From: Naematelia aurantialba
Lineage: Eukaryota; Basidiomycota; Tremellomycetes; Tremellales; Naemateliaceae
Direction: 5' to 3'
Assembly (NCBI GenBank): GCA_021527695.1
Contig: JAKFAO010000001.1
Span: 620,001-684,000, forward strand
DNA length: 64,000 nt
How positions within the stretch are numbered: position 1 is the first letter of the stretch; the number at the start of each line of letters is the position of its first letter. The notes under the pieces were generated by a model. The model worked only from the letters and a program-made list of their open reading frames with translations. It was not told the origin of the DNA and searched no databases. This document shows, piece after piece, positions 31,887 through 43,013 of the stretch. The translations under genes and the position numbers were made by a program.

Positions 31887-33921
31887 CTACTGTTTCAGCC
31901 ATTTGGACCTCTTCTCCCACTTCCACGACCCCGTCCAGTCATCCTTCCAAGCACGCTGGTAGTCCTCCAGACCTCGCATATTTTCCTGCCTCACCCGCCG
32001 TGCGTCCGCCTGCTGCTCTCGCTCCTTCATGTGTTTGTACCTGAAGGAATCCCTTGTTCGCGCCTGATCAGCCTGCTTGTTGAGCCCTACTGGCTCTGTA
32101 TCGCAAGCCTGGCGCCCAGGGATGATCATGTCCCTCCAGCTCGACCGGGTTTTGCCGTTTCTGTTCCAAAAGTCCGCATGGAACATAGCGCTCCGGGGAA
32201 GAGAGAGCGGAACAGAAGGGTCGGATACGGCTGCGATCTGAGCCACACTCGAGTCCCAGAGCCGGGCCCGCATGAGCTTGGAGAGTGATGGCGGTCGATT
32301 GCCAGAGAGTGCGACTCGTCGAACTCGACGAAGGATGCGCACGCCATACATGAAGACGACAAAGGCGATGAATGTTGCCCCGCCAGACACGATCCAGAAC
32401 GCCTGAGGATGCGTCTCTAGATCCGTTGCGAGCTATACCAGATCAGTCTACAGGATATCATGACCCTCCAGGCTACTCACATTCATGCCGAACATGCCAG
32501 CAATGAGGGCTCCGGTGCCGATGCCCAGGGTAGCGATAGAGATCTTGACGTCCAGTGCCAGCAGCGCGTTGCGGCCCGAATCCAGCATGAGTTCAGCAAT
32601 CTCCTGAGTCGCCTGCATGTTTGCCTAGCTCTTATCAGTCCCTGCCGGTAGAAATCCTCGCCAACATACCACAGTAGTGTCGATTTCCGACACGATCTCC
32701 TCTACCTGCTTGACAAAGCTCTCCAAGAGCAGTTCCAGCTGCTCGTGATCGTGGATAGCTCGGGGCCGGCCCTGGGCCCTCGAAGTCAAGTACATGGCCG
32801 ACAAATCCTCGTCTATGCGGTCTCAGACTCGACTGCAAATCACCAACGTAATGAGCTTACCAGACTCTAAGACCTCGTCTACAGCTCGTTTGACGTATCT
32901 CGCGCGACTTTGAAAGCCAACCAATCTCCTGGAGTAGTGTAGCAGTCTTCTAAGGTTATCCCGGTTGATATCATCCTCCAGATCGGCCAGTAGAGCTCGC
33001 ACTATCTGTCTCGTGAACCCCATCTCGTCCTCCAACGCATTCGCAGATGAGACCAAGATCGACTCGAGGGCACTAACGTCGAATTCAGCATCGCTCAAGC
33101 CTGCCTCACTGCGGGGCTTACCGATGCTCGTAGTTCAGTCCAATCTCCTCTTCTCCGTCCTCACTACCTTCCGTCTTGATACCCGCGCGCACATTACGCT
33201 CGAGGTGCCACCTAAACTTTCGCTGCAGCTCGCTTTCCTGCTTGCCTGCCGTGTCAAAGACAATCACGCGGTCAGGCTTGATCAACGCCCTGATGTGCAG
33301 CATCGAGATGAGGATACATGTGCGACGAGTCAAGATGATGGGAACGATGTTGGGCGTCAATGAGTCGAGCTTGCGCAGATCCCGTGGCTACAGTCATCAG
33401 CCGAGTTTGAACACTCTTTATACAGCCCTTCGTCTCGTGTAGCCTCAATGTAAACTCACGTCCAGATCGTGCTCCCGGCACAGTTCCGTTTTCTTGTACC
33501 TCCCCTCCTCGGCTGTCCAGTTGCCATCGCAGTCGAGAACCGAGCACCTCAGGCTGAGCTCGCCGGCCTTGTCCATCAAGCTATCTAGGTACCGCTGCTT
33601 CCTCTCATTCCTCCTTCCTTCGACATCACTGCTCGGGCCGGTCGGAGTCGCCTTTTGTGCAGGCGTTACGGCCTGGGGCTTCACCCGAGGTAGAAATTGT
33701 ATGTTAGGTATGAGGGTCTGAGGAAGCTCGCCTGCAGCGTGTGTTGAGGAGGCCGGTACGGTCGAGGGCCGGAAGAAGGGGGTTGTGGTGGATGTTGCAG
33801 ATCGGCGTGTAAACATCATCCGGCGAGGCGAGGAGAAGCGAGACGGGTGAGGGCATCGACATGCGGATGCAGAGCAGCCCACTGCAGCTATCCAGCTGGA
33901 CAGAACCTGCGATTTTGACAT
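31887..33921 (-). CDS. mrs2: Mitochondrial inner-membrane Mg2+ channel, Mrs2/Lpe10 (CorA superfamily)
   Basis: The protein forms a homopentameric channel importing Mg2+ into the mitochondrial matrix. The N-terminus (MSKSQVLSSWIAAVG...RFSSPRRMMFTRR) is basic and Ser/Arg-rich as expected of a presequence. The core has PRDLRKLDS, ILTRRTCILISMLHI, a helical ALEDEMGF...LLADLEDDINRDNL region, and TM1 ending in the signature GMFGMN (about 32490). After a short intron come the loop LATDLETHPQAFW and TM2 (FIAFVVFMYGV). The C-terminal tail is unusually long, about 140 charged residues after TM2. Start chosen as the ATG giving the presequence; others upstream cannot be excluded. It shares a 254-bp divergent promoter with the capping protein gene. 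Confidence 0.92.
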
Positions 33922-34175
33922 GATCGACTACGTTGGAATGGTTGGGTGTCAACGAAAGAGCAGTTGATGACGAGGGTTGTGAAAAATCATTCCGAGCCGT
34001 ACACGTGTCATTTGTGATAGCCGTCGATGACCGTTCAATGCTGAAGAGGCATCTCAAGCTGCAACAGTTGCACAATAACAGAGGGGAGCACTGATTCACA
34101 GTCGACATCAAGCAGCGACCGACTGGCCTCGCATACCTGTCACTTGCGGCAGTGGAAGAATTGCGAAGGCTCAAG

Positions 34176-35933
34176 ATGTCAGAGGAACGTAAGTGCCCGT
34201 CTGTTCTCTCTGCCTTTGACTGATCTTGCGCAGCGTTCGAAGCATTGTTGGACCTTCTCCGCCGTCTACCGCCGACGAAGGTCGAGGAGAACGTCAATAC
34301 CCTGTGTGACCTGTGCCCAGACTATGCGGACGATCTGTTGGGGAACGTCGATCAGCCGTTGAAGCTCTTGCGGGACGAGGAGAAGGGGAGGGAGTTCTTG
34401 GGGTGTGACTATAACCGCGACGGAGATGCGTTTAGGTGAGTGCTGGTTTGGCTAGAGTGGGAGAGGGCGAGGCAGGATCGGAAGAGGTATAAGGTGAAAA
34501 GGGGGGCGGCGCAGAGAGTGAAGGAAGAGAGGGATGGAAGAGAGGGAAGGAAGAGAGGGAAGGAAGAGAGGGAGAGCGCAGGAGGAATGAGAGAGAGGGA
34601 GGAATGGAGCAGGCAATACAAGAAAAAGTGTGCGCTGACAAGCAGATCACCATGGTCCAACACCTACCTCCCGGCCAACACGTCTGGCCCCGTCCCCTCC
34701 CCGAAACTGCGGCAGCTGGAGACGTCGCTCAACGCCGCATTCGACACGTACCGCGAGATGTACTTTGAGGGCGGGGTGTCGTCGGTGTACCTCTGGGATC
34801 TGGATGATGATCCGGGGGCAGGAGGGCGGGAGATGAGCTTTGCGGGCGTGGTGTTGATGAAGAAAGGTGCGGTGCTCTGCCTGTCTGCCTGTATTCCCGT
34901 CACTGTCTACATCCTGTCGCAGTCTAGCTTGCTCCCGTTCCACCCCCTCACTCGTTCATTTGTTTTGTTCACTTTCATCTTCCTTCCCTTCCCTCTTGTA
35001 TGAACTGCGGTCGTATCTTACGCCGCCTCTCCCAAGCTGTTGCAGCGTCTGACACCAACAGCACTCTCAGTGGCAGAAGGCGACCCAACAGCGCCAAGCG
35101 GCACATGGGACTCGCTCCACGTGTTCGAATGCCACGAGCGCGGTCGCGCAGCAAAGTACAAGCTCACCTCGACGGTCATGCTCGTGCTCCAGACGGCTAC
35201 GGTGGCGAAAGCCGAGCTGTCAAATGCGGATGCTGGGCTGGTGGATGGGAACGGTGGGGTAACGCTTAGTGGGAGCATGACGCGGCAGGTGAGTCTTCTC
35301 CTCTCTCCTCTCTCCTCTCTCCTCTCTCCTCTCTCCTCTCTCCTCTCTCCTCTCTCCTCTCTCCTCTCTCCTCTCTCCTCTCTCCTCTCTCCTCTCTCCC
35401 CTCTCCTCTCTCGGCTCTCGGGATACCATGCTGATCAGCCGACGATAGGCAGAGGTGGATTACCCCTTGACAAATGCTGCGGGACACATCCCAAACATCG
35501 GCCGCATGGTCGAGGACATGGAGTGAGTGCTCGTCTTCCCATTACCTCGTCTTCCTTCACCGTCTCGTCTCCCTCCATCACCTCCTCTGTGGCATTACCT
35601 CCGCCCCATTTACCTCGTCTCTTTGCTCTGCATTATCACCCTTCCCGATTTCCCCAACCCGATTCCCCACCACATCCCCCCCCCCCCCCCCGCGGGATCG
35701 CTTGACACAATCGTCAACGTGTACAAGCACCAGCAGCCACAGAACGAGTCTCCCGAAGAACGCGCTGACCCAGCGCGTACAGGATCAAGATGCGCAACCT
35801 CCTTTCCTCGGTGTACTTTGGCAAGACCAAGGACGTGACCAACGAGCTTCGGAGCCAGAGCGGGCTCGACGTCAAGTCGCGAGAAGATATGTTGCGCGCT
35901 GAGCTTGCGGGCCGACTCGGTGCGCGCAAGTGA
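34176..35933 (+). CDS. cap2: F-actin capping protein, beta subunit
   Basis: The beta half of the heterodimer caps barbed ends of actin filaments at cortical patches. Six exons sum to 293 codons: 34176-34188, 34234-34435, 34646-34866, 35071-35288, 35449-35522 and 35783-35933. Conserved stretches are [46 protein letters not shown] and [13 protein letters not shown], with [17 protein letters not shown] at the actin-binding C-terminus. The first exon codes only four residues plus one base. Introns carry microsatellites: GGAAGAGAGG-type in intron 2 and about twenty TCTCC/TCTCT units in intron 4. A run of at least 14 C lies in intron 5 (35677-35691). Confidence 0.94.
34436..34645 (+). repeat. Purine-rich intron 2 of cap2
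   Basis: The intron is almost all G and A on the coding strand, with repeated GGAAGAGAGG blocks at about 34530-34600. Confidence 0.7.
35293..35412 (+). repeat. TCTCC/TCTCT minisatellite in cap2 intron 4
   Basis: This is a nearly pure CTCTCCT-type tandem array of about 115 bp starting just inside the donor site. Confidence 0.9.
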
Positions 35934-36238
35934 CGCACCGTGGCCCTGTAACATAACATTGTACCAAACTCCCCCTCTTCCCCCCCTCCCCCCCAACAAC
36001 CCCCGCACAATCCTCTCAACCTGGAGCACTCCCCACCCCCGCCCACCTGCCTGGATTTAGCCAGTGTTCGCATGGTATACAAGCCCACGCCACATCTCCT
36101 GTCCGTGTCTGCGAGTCACGAATCTGCAGTGTATGCTGCAATGTACATTGTGCATGCATTGCCGTTGCCGTCAAACACAACACAACACGACATGTCTAGT
36201 CCATCCGCGGCGAGCATCCGTCATGTTTCTAACGCCAC

Positions 36239-38270
36239 CTAGTCCATCTTGATCTTGCCGTTCGCGTTCGCCTCTGCCTCTGTACTGTGGCTCTTCTCGT
36301 CTCCATTGATCTGGACCTTGTCCTTGTCTTCCACGCTCGCCACCACCTGGTCCTCCTGACCCACCTCGCCCTCCTGCGCCACCTCATCTTCGAGCTCCGG
36401 CTCTTCTGGGACCCACTCCCAGCCGTCCTGCTCGACGTCGAGCTCGATCTCGCCCGCGAGCAACTTGGGCATCCGCACCGAGACCAGAGTGACCTTGCCC
36501 TCTTTGCGCAGTTTGTCCAGGTGGGCGCGGACGCTCCTCCCCGCCGCGGCGATGACGCCCTCCTTGCTCGTCCTGTAGACGAGCCTGCATATCAGCGGGA
36601 CGGTGACGCACGTCGCGTCTTTGAACATGGCCGCGATGGGGCCCTGCGTGGCGCGCTTGTCGGCGGCCTCGGCCTCGCGCCGGGCCGCTTCCTTCGCCGG
36701 CACCTCGAACGGCGCTCCAGAGAGGTACTCGTTGTTGTACTTCTCCTGCGCGAGCCGCTGTGCCGCGAGCTCGTCGAGGAGGACCCGGACGCTCCGGCCC
36801 AGCAGCGTAGGGTCCGCCTTGAACGACCGCAGCAGCGCGACAATCTCGTCTTCCCGCGTCTGCCGGTGCGCAATGTATTCGTTGATGTGGGCGGCAGACG
36901 CCTCGGCGGTGGGGATGTGCGGCCCGTGCGCGGGGTACAGCACCGCGGGCTTGAGAGCCAGCAGCGTCTTGAGCGACGTCATATCTGCAGTTCGTCAGCA
37001 CGGAGACAGAGACAGAGACAAAGACAGGGACGAGGCAAAGACAAGACAGGGACGAGGCAAAGACAGGGACGAGACGAAGACAGAGACGAAGAGAAAGACG
37101 AGACAGAGACGGAGACAAAGACGAAGGCAAAGACGAGGAGAGACAAAGACAACACAACAACAGGTAACATACACGAAGCCAGATCGGTAAAGACGGTGGT
37201 GCCTTGTCCCAGCACGGTGTCGCCTGTAAAGACGCCCTTCTCGCCCTCGCACATGACGAGGCTGACGCTGTCGGCGGTGTGGCCCGGTGTGCGCAGGCAC
37301 CTGACGCTGACGCGGGCCATCTCGGGCACCTCGTTCCAGCGGGGCTTGCCGTCCTTGTCGTGCTTGAGGAGGTGGCGGTACGCCGGGTCGATGATGCTGA
37401 TCATGAGGCCGGGCATGATGGGGTGCAGGGGCTGGAACGGCGAGAACGCCTGGAACGTGCCGGTCGGGAGGGCCTGGACGAGCGAGGCGTCGGCGGTGGG
37501 GCGGTCCCTGTCGGAGGCAACGAGGTCGGCCTCGTCGGGCGAGGGGAACTTCCAGATCTTGGGCGGCGGGCAGCCGTGCTTCTTGAGCGTCTCGAGCAGG
37601 AGCGGGATCGCGCCCACATGGTCCAGGTGCCGGTGGGTGAGGATGATGTGCTCGATCGGCGGCAGGCGGCGCTCCTTGCCTGCCTGGCCGGCCTGGCCGG
37701 CCTGGCCGGTGGCTTCCGCCCAGGTCGCGTGCGGCCCGTACTCGACGAGGCCGAGCTCGTCGGCGCGCGGGTCGTCCGTGTGCAGCCCGACGATCGCAGC
37801 CTTGACCCCGTCCTGCTTGTCCTCGGGGACGTATATGAGCGTGTTCCGCGCGTAGTGCGACTCAAAGTGCGTCTCGCGCACGCCAGACTCGAGCGCGAGG
37901 TGGAACAGGTGCGTGAACAGGCAGTCGACGTACTGCTGCGCCGTGTGCGGCGACGACGAGTCGATCAGGATCACCGGCGCGTGCGCGTTCGACGGCGGCT
38001 GCAGCAGGTACGAGTTGGTTCCTTGCAGCGTCATGATGCCAGGATTCTGCCCGAGCACCCGCGTGACATGTGCAGACAGCTACGAGTGTCAGCGTGGTTG
38101 CTGCAAGGCGGCCTGAGAATGCCATGGTGGGACATGAATACCAAGGTGTGTCAGGACGACGCCAGCCGACGCACCTTTTGGACGTCGCTCAGACGCTCTA
38201 GCTCGTTGTTCATGCTGGTCATCTGTGTGAGCTTCTGGGGGATGTTCCGCGGCGGTTCCTGTCGCGACAT
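36239..38270 (-). CDS. LACTB2-type metallo-beta-lactamase fold hydrolase
   Basis: This belongs to the LACTB2 branch of the metallo-beta-lactamase superfamily; the animal member is a mitochondrial endoribonuclease. The start at 38270 (MSRQEPPRNIPQKL) is chosen by its position shortly before the conserved block. Motifs in order are NPGIMTLQGTNSYLLQ, the metal site THRHLDHVG (HxHxDH), VFTGDTVLGQGTTVF, LYPAHGP, and the helical C-terminal winged-helix-like tail. The C-terminus extends into an acidic, Lys/Asp-rich tail (about 36240-36420). The intron near 36985-37172 is a long GACA/GACGAG purine array. High GC gives long unreal frames on the opposite strand. It ends convergently with cap2 (305 bp apart). 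Confidence 0.9.
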
Positions 38271-38339
38271 GGTGTGGTGTCTTGTCTGGCTTGTATACTC
38301 TAGCGAGGGGCAGGAAAGTGGATATGCGGCGTGCTGAGA

Positions 38340-38487
38340 GGGTCGGGTGGTGGTAGAGCTGCAGAGTACTGAGGAGTAGAGGACAGTTGACTGGCGATCT
38401 GCGGGGTAGAGGACGGTTAACTGGCGAGTTGCAGAGTAGAGGACAGCTAACTGGCGAGCTGCAGAGTAGAGGACAGTTAACAGGCGA
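38340..38487 (-). repeat. Tandem repeat, about 32-bp unit, in promoter of the LACTB2-type gene
   Basis: Four units, with core GTAGAGGACAGTTAACTGG and then CGAGCTGCAGA, lie 70-220 bp upstream of the start codon. Each unit contains GTTAAC or a near match, so the array could be a cluster of binding sites or simply a minisatellite. Confidence 0.7.
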
Positions 38488-38870
38488 CCGCGAGCAGCGC
38501 TCAAGCGCGAGCGCAGCACCCAGCCCGAGGCCTTGCTTTCGCTGTCAAAGGGGCTGCAGAGTGAATGGAGGTGTCATGCTAGAATGTACGAGGCTACATG
38601 TCGGGTTGCATGTCGAACAGGGGAAGTGAAAAGGAGCGAGCTCCTTTCATGACTATTTTGGCTTTGGTACTTTGGTACCGGCGGCGGTATCGTGTTCTTT
38701 GCACGCAGCAGAGAGGTCGTAGGAGGATACAGTGAGCCAAGCAAGTAGGGAGTCACTAGGCAGGAGTCTATACTCACTCCTGCTAGCCTATGGTATGCAT
38801 GCAGCATGAAATGGCAGTGGTGCAAATGTCCCCATCGTCATCTCGGGAATCCAGCGTGTCCTGTCATACC

Positions 38871-40356
38871 TCATACCCTCCCACCCCTAGCCAGGCCCTT
38901 ACGAAGCGCCTCGATCTCACGGTCCCTCCGCTCCACCTCGCGCTGCAGCCTCGCCCCTCCCTCCCGCAGCGCCGTCTGCCCAAACTCGCTCTCCTCTGCC
39001 CGTCGCCTCCACAGCTCGTTGTCCATCCGCAGCCGCTCCACCTCTCTGACGCGCTCGTGCTGTATCCTCTCCAGCTCTTGCTGAATCACCACCACCTGCC
39101 TGTCCGTCGACGCGGTGGATCGGCGCGCCAGCTCCCCCGCCTCGTGCAGCTGCTTCCGCAGAGCCGCCATCGTCTCTTCTGCTACTACGAGGCGAGCGGA
39201 CAGCGCCTCGGCCTCCTGCGTCGCGGTGATGCGCGCCCGCTTCAGTGCGATACGTTTCGCCTCGAGCTCCACCTGCGTCGTCTTCAACAGCGCTTCTGCG
39301 CGCGCCTTGTCGCTCTCCAGATCGTGTACTCGCCCAGCAAGCGCCACGGACCGTTTCGTCTCGTCGTTGTACATTGCCCGCCAGTCTTGCAGGACGGCGA
39401 GCGCAGTGGCGGAGCGCGATTGCGCATGCGCCAGCGAAGCGACGATAGAGTCGAGGTCTTCGGCACGGGGAGGCGGCGGCGGGAGGGTCTTGACGCTGCG
39501 TGGGGAGGGTTTGGACGGACGAGGGCGTTTGGGCGACAGCGCTTCGCGAAGTCGTTTGATCGAGCGGGAGGTGGACGACTCGGGTGTCGCTGGCTCCACG
39601 GGGCGTTTGATCGACGTGTTGGACTTTAGAGACGATTTCTGGCACTCAGCTCCGTTACGATGCTGCAAGATGTGATGGGCAAGAGAAAGATGTGATGGCA
39701 AGAGCAAGAAGTGTTGGCAAGAGCAAGAAGTGTTGGCAAGAGCAAGAAGTGTTGGTCAAGGCACGCGGGGCAAGATATGAAGGGCAAGATACCGGAAGAT
39801 GGTGAAGATGATGAGATGAAGACGCACTGACGGACTCGCCCGGCCGGTCGGCTCATGGTGCAGACTGGTAGTAGAGGCATTTGGGTCGAAGCGCTTAACA
39901 GGGCTCCGCGGCGTAGTCGGCTCGCGGGGTAGACTCGTCGCAGATGCATTGGGTCGCTTCGCAGGGCTGCGCGGTGCAGTCTCGTGGTGCAGACTCGGCG
40001 TGGCGTTGGGGCGCTTGGCCGGACTGCGCGGGGTAGTTGGCCGACCATCAACTGGCTGTCAACATGAGCCATGTCTCCCACACGGCACCCAAGACAGCAC
40101 GCCGAGGGGGGGGGGGAGAGGGGGAAGTGCGGGTGCGGGTGCGGGAAGAGAACCATGACAGACCGTGTGCAGCTCGTCGTCGTCGCCGGGTGGAAGGGGA
40201 AAGTTCCACGGCTTGATATCGAGTCCCTCGTCCGACTCGTTCTGCATGTTCTGCGCGCCTCAGCGAGGTCTGGGAGACGTCGTGACGTACCGCCATAAAT
40301 GCCTCGAACGACGCCCAAGGGTCCGCAGCGTCGTCTTTCCCTCTACCTCTGCTCAT
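38871..40356 (-). CDS. Coiled-coil protein with repeated Ser-Pro-x-Lys/Arg motifs
   Basis: I recognise no family. The start at 40356 (MSRGRGKDDAADPWASFEAFMA) is joined by short introns to LDIKPWNFPLPPGDDDELH. Next come three tandem copies of a module of about 21 residues around TTPRSPAKRPNA (about 39850-40055), and then a basic segment (KRLREALSPKRPRPSKP). The C-terminal 200 residues (from about 39480 down) are a long heptad-rich coiled coil (LDSIVASLAHAQ through REIEALRKGLARGGRV). The repeated RSPxKR matches the cyclin-dependent kinase consensus S/T-P-x-K/R, so cell-cycle phosphorylation is plausible. DNA-binding or spindle roles would be guesses. Confidence 0.7.
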
Positions 40357-41167
40357 GTTTCTTCGTCTCGTGAGAGCGACAAGCCCCAGGTGATGTCGTG
40401 GTCGATGTCGTGGTCGTTGTTGTCGTTGCTGTTGACGTGCCTTCGCTGGTCCCTACATCCCTGCTGTGTATCCAGTCGAGTGAAAGGAACCTGAGCCCAT
40501 CATTCGGGCAGGAGGCAACACCATCAGTGTCCATTCCCATCAGTCCGAGCTCGGCGGCTCATGCATCCTTCCAAGCGTCAGTGCTGTACGCTGCCCAATC
40601 AGCACGTCGCGATAACGACTGCCAGTGACACTTGATGAGCACGGAACGGACAAGAGAGGAGTCTGTTACGTCTGACAGACCCAAAGAACTGTCAAACGGG
40701 CTGCCTTTGACATATCCTATAGCTCCATCGCCATACAACCCCACTGTGATCACCCATTCCCCCTTGCCCGCTTCGTGCGGCACATTCTCGCACGCAGCCA
40801 TGCGTTGTCTGTCCTTTTGATGCGCGACAACAACAGCAACAGCAACAACAGCGACGACAGCAACAACAGCAACAACAACAGCAGCAGCAACAACAGCCAC
40901 AACCACCACTCCACTGCCATCCCGCCACCGCTTATCGCCAGCTCAATTAAGATCTCTTCCGCCAACAGCCAACAGCAGGAGCTCACTGCTTGTCCTGTGC
41001 TCGGTCGTCCATCCAAGCCAGCAATTCACCGGGCACAGACAACAGCAGCTCGCCCTCGCTGCATTCCCCCCAACTCGTCATTGAGTCCCAGCACCACTCG
41101 AGCCGCTCCAACCCCATTTGCGCCGCGCGTTTCCTTCTTCCGTCTTCCCTGGGGACTATCGCCCGCC
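40357..41167. other. Divergent promoter region with CAA/CAG repeat
   Basis: This separates the coiled-coil gene (minus) and the Rheb-like gene (plus). At about 40825-40905 lies a CAACAG/CAACAA trinucleotide array. It can be read as an Asn/Ser-rich frame on plus and Cys-rich or Leu-rich frames on minus, none convincing. It is probably 5' UTR of the Rheb gene. Confidence 0.6.
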
Positions 41168-42220
41168 ATGCCGTTCAACATGCTCAAGCGCAAGGTGGTC
41201 ATCATGGGCTCGCCTAGTGTCGGTACGTCTGCGCACAGCGCCTCTTCACATCGTCACGCCTCACACGTAAACACACACATCGCATGTACACACAGAGAGC
41301 GAGACAGGGGAGACGTGGAGCGGTGGAGCGGGACGGCGCTGATAGCCCCAGGCAAGACGTCGCTCACGCAGCAATACATCTCCCCGCCGACGTACAACGA
41401 GCAGTACTTTCCCACCATCGAGTCGACGTGCCACAAGCTCGTGTCGTTTGACGGCGACGAATACGACTGCGAGATTATCGATTCTGCCGGGCAGGTGCGT
41501 TCCGTGCTGGCTCCCGTGGCTCACTCGTTGCATCCCTCGAGTCACCACTGCGTCTCATCCTTGCTTCCTCCTGTCGCCTCTCCGCCATCTAGCCTCGAGC
41601 AGCACTGACCGCTCAGAACGAATACACCCTCTTCCCCGCCAAATACGCAGTCGGCGTGCACGGCTACATGCTCGTCTACTCTATCGACTCGAGACAGACG
41701 TTTGAGATGATCCAGACGGTGCATGACAAGATCCTCGACTTTACGGGGCAGACCAAGGTGCCGTGTGTGGTTGTGGGCCAAAAGTGCGATCTCGACGTTG
41801 CCGAACGGTCAGTGCGGTGGCTTGTCGCTGCTCTCTCGCTCTTAGACTCTTGCTCTTAAACGCTTGCTCTGAAACTCTTCCTCTTCCTACTTTTCCTAAC
41901 CGACTATTGCCCTTCTTATGCCCACCCTCGTCTGGCCCGAGAGAAGCTGACCGCACCAGGCGCGTCAGCACGTCCGAGGGCGAGGCGCTGGCCAAGAAGC
42001 TCGGGGCGAGCTTTGTAGAGTCGTCAGCTAGGGACAACAAGAACGTCGGTGAGTGACACCCCACGACCACTGAGATTACCATACTACCACCACCGCCGCC
42101 GCGAAGGATCCCCAGCTAACCCACACAGGCAAGGCATTCGAGACCCTCCTGCAGGTCATGCAGAAGGAGTACAATCCCAAGCCGGAGAAGAAGAAGGGCT
42201 GGTGGCCATTCAGCTCATAG
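41168..42220 (+). CDS. rhb1: Rheb-like small GTPase
   Basis: This Ras-family GTPase is of the Rheb type, which in other fungi acts on TOR signalling and arginine uptake. Five exons sum to 190 codons: 41168-41222, 41352-41494, 41617-41807, 41960-42048 and 42129-42220. G boxes are P-loop GSPSVGKTS, switch I PTIEST, IIDSAGQNEY (as in Rheb), GQKCDL in place of NKxD, and SSARDNKN. Two oddities appear. The residue matching Ras Gly12, Arg in typical Rheb (GSRSVGKS), is Pro. The C-terminus ends EKKKGWWPFSS with no CaaX box, which other Rheb proteins need for farnesylation. The frame and splice sites are clear, so both are probably real. Confidence 0.88.
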
Positions 42221-43013
42221 CCCGCCGCGAGTCCGTTCCTCGCCGTCGCCTCCATCCTTCTTGACACGCTCGGTATCGCCATCGCTAGTCGGCCTTGCCA
42301 GCAACTCGTCCGCTCCGATTCCCGTTTTCACCTCTTCCCGTCTGCTGTCCCCTTTTGCCCGTGGTCGAGTCTTTGGTTCTGGGGTTCTCGGGTGATATTT
42401 CCAACACACATCTGCATCTATCGCATTGTATCATCACCGAGCGCGGTCCCATCCACGTCATATAATGCATCGCACCCCTTTTCTCCTATTCTTTTCCCAT
42501 TTCCCACACCCCGCCAAACCTCCCGTCATAGTCTTCGCTACAAGCCTCTAGCGGCATTCCCGTTCTTGTGTTTGTTTTTCGCAAATTCGTTTGGGACGTT
42601 GGACGTTGGATTTGGGCGGTTGGACATTGGATGCTTTCCTGTACTGTAGCGGCAACTCGCGACGGCATTTACATGCATGTGCTGTCGCTGGACGCTGGAC
42701 GCCTGCGCCTGCATGGGGTTGGCAGTAGTGACGCAGTGAGCGCCGACGGGAATAGCAGCCGGCCAAACGGGAATTTATTTGGCGGGTTTGCAATGGTGAC
42801 TGCCGATTTCGCACATTGCAGTCTGGCGTCACGTTCATGTAGAGATACAAGGGGGATGCATCCAGGTCGAGTCGCTCGTTGTCTGTCCCCTGCTCGCTGC
42901 TGGCTGCTCGTTCTGCTGCTGCCGCTACTGCTGCTCTCAACGGACACACTCACACGGACACAAAGTTGACTGTCGTCCGTCTGGACCTTGTCGTGCTCGT
43001 GCCGCTGGACAGG
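42221..43013. other. Intergenic, about 790 bp
   Basis: This holds the 3' end of the Rheb-like gene and the promoter of the uridylyltransferase gene. I see no gene, tRNA or clear repeat. Confidence 0.5.

Noticed and set aside
35220..35487. Arg/Glu repeat proteins on the minus strand
   Set aside because: Product of the TCTCC minisatellite in the capping protein intron.
36287..37855. A 522-codon plus-strand frame opposite the LACTB2-type gene
   Set aside because: GC-rich third positions of the real minus-strand gene leave the antisense frame open. The product is low complexity without any motif, while the minus strand has the full metallo-beta-lactamase signature.
37204..38337. A second long plus-strand frame over the same gene
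   Set aside because: Same reason; Arg/Val/Glu-rich mirror of the real codons.
40692..41016. Cys-rich or Leu-rich minus-strand frames near 40800
   Set aside because: They are the reverse reading of a CAACAG trinucleotide array.
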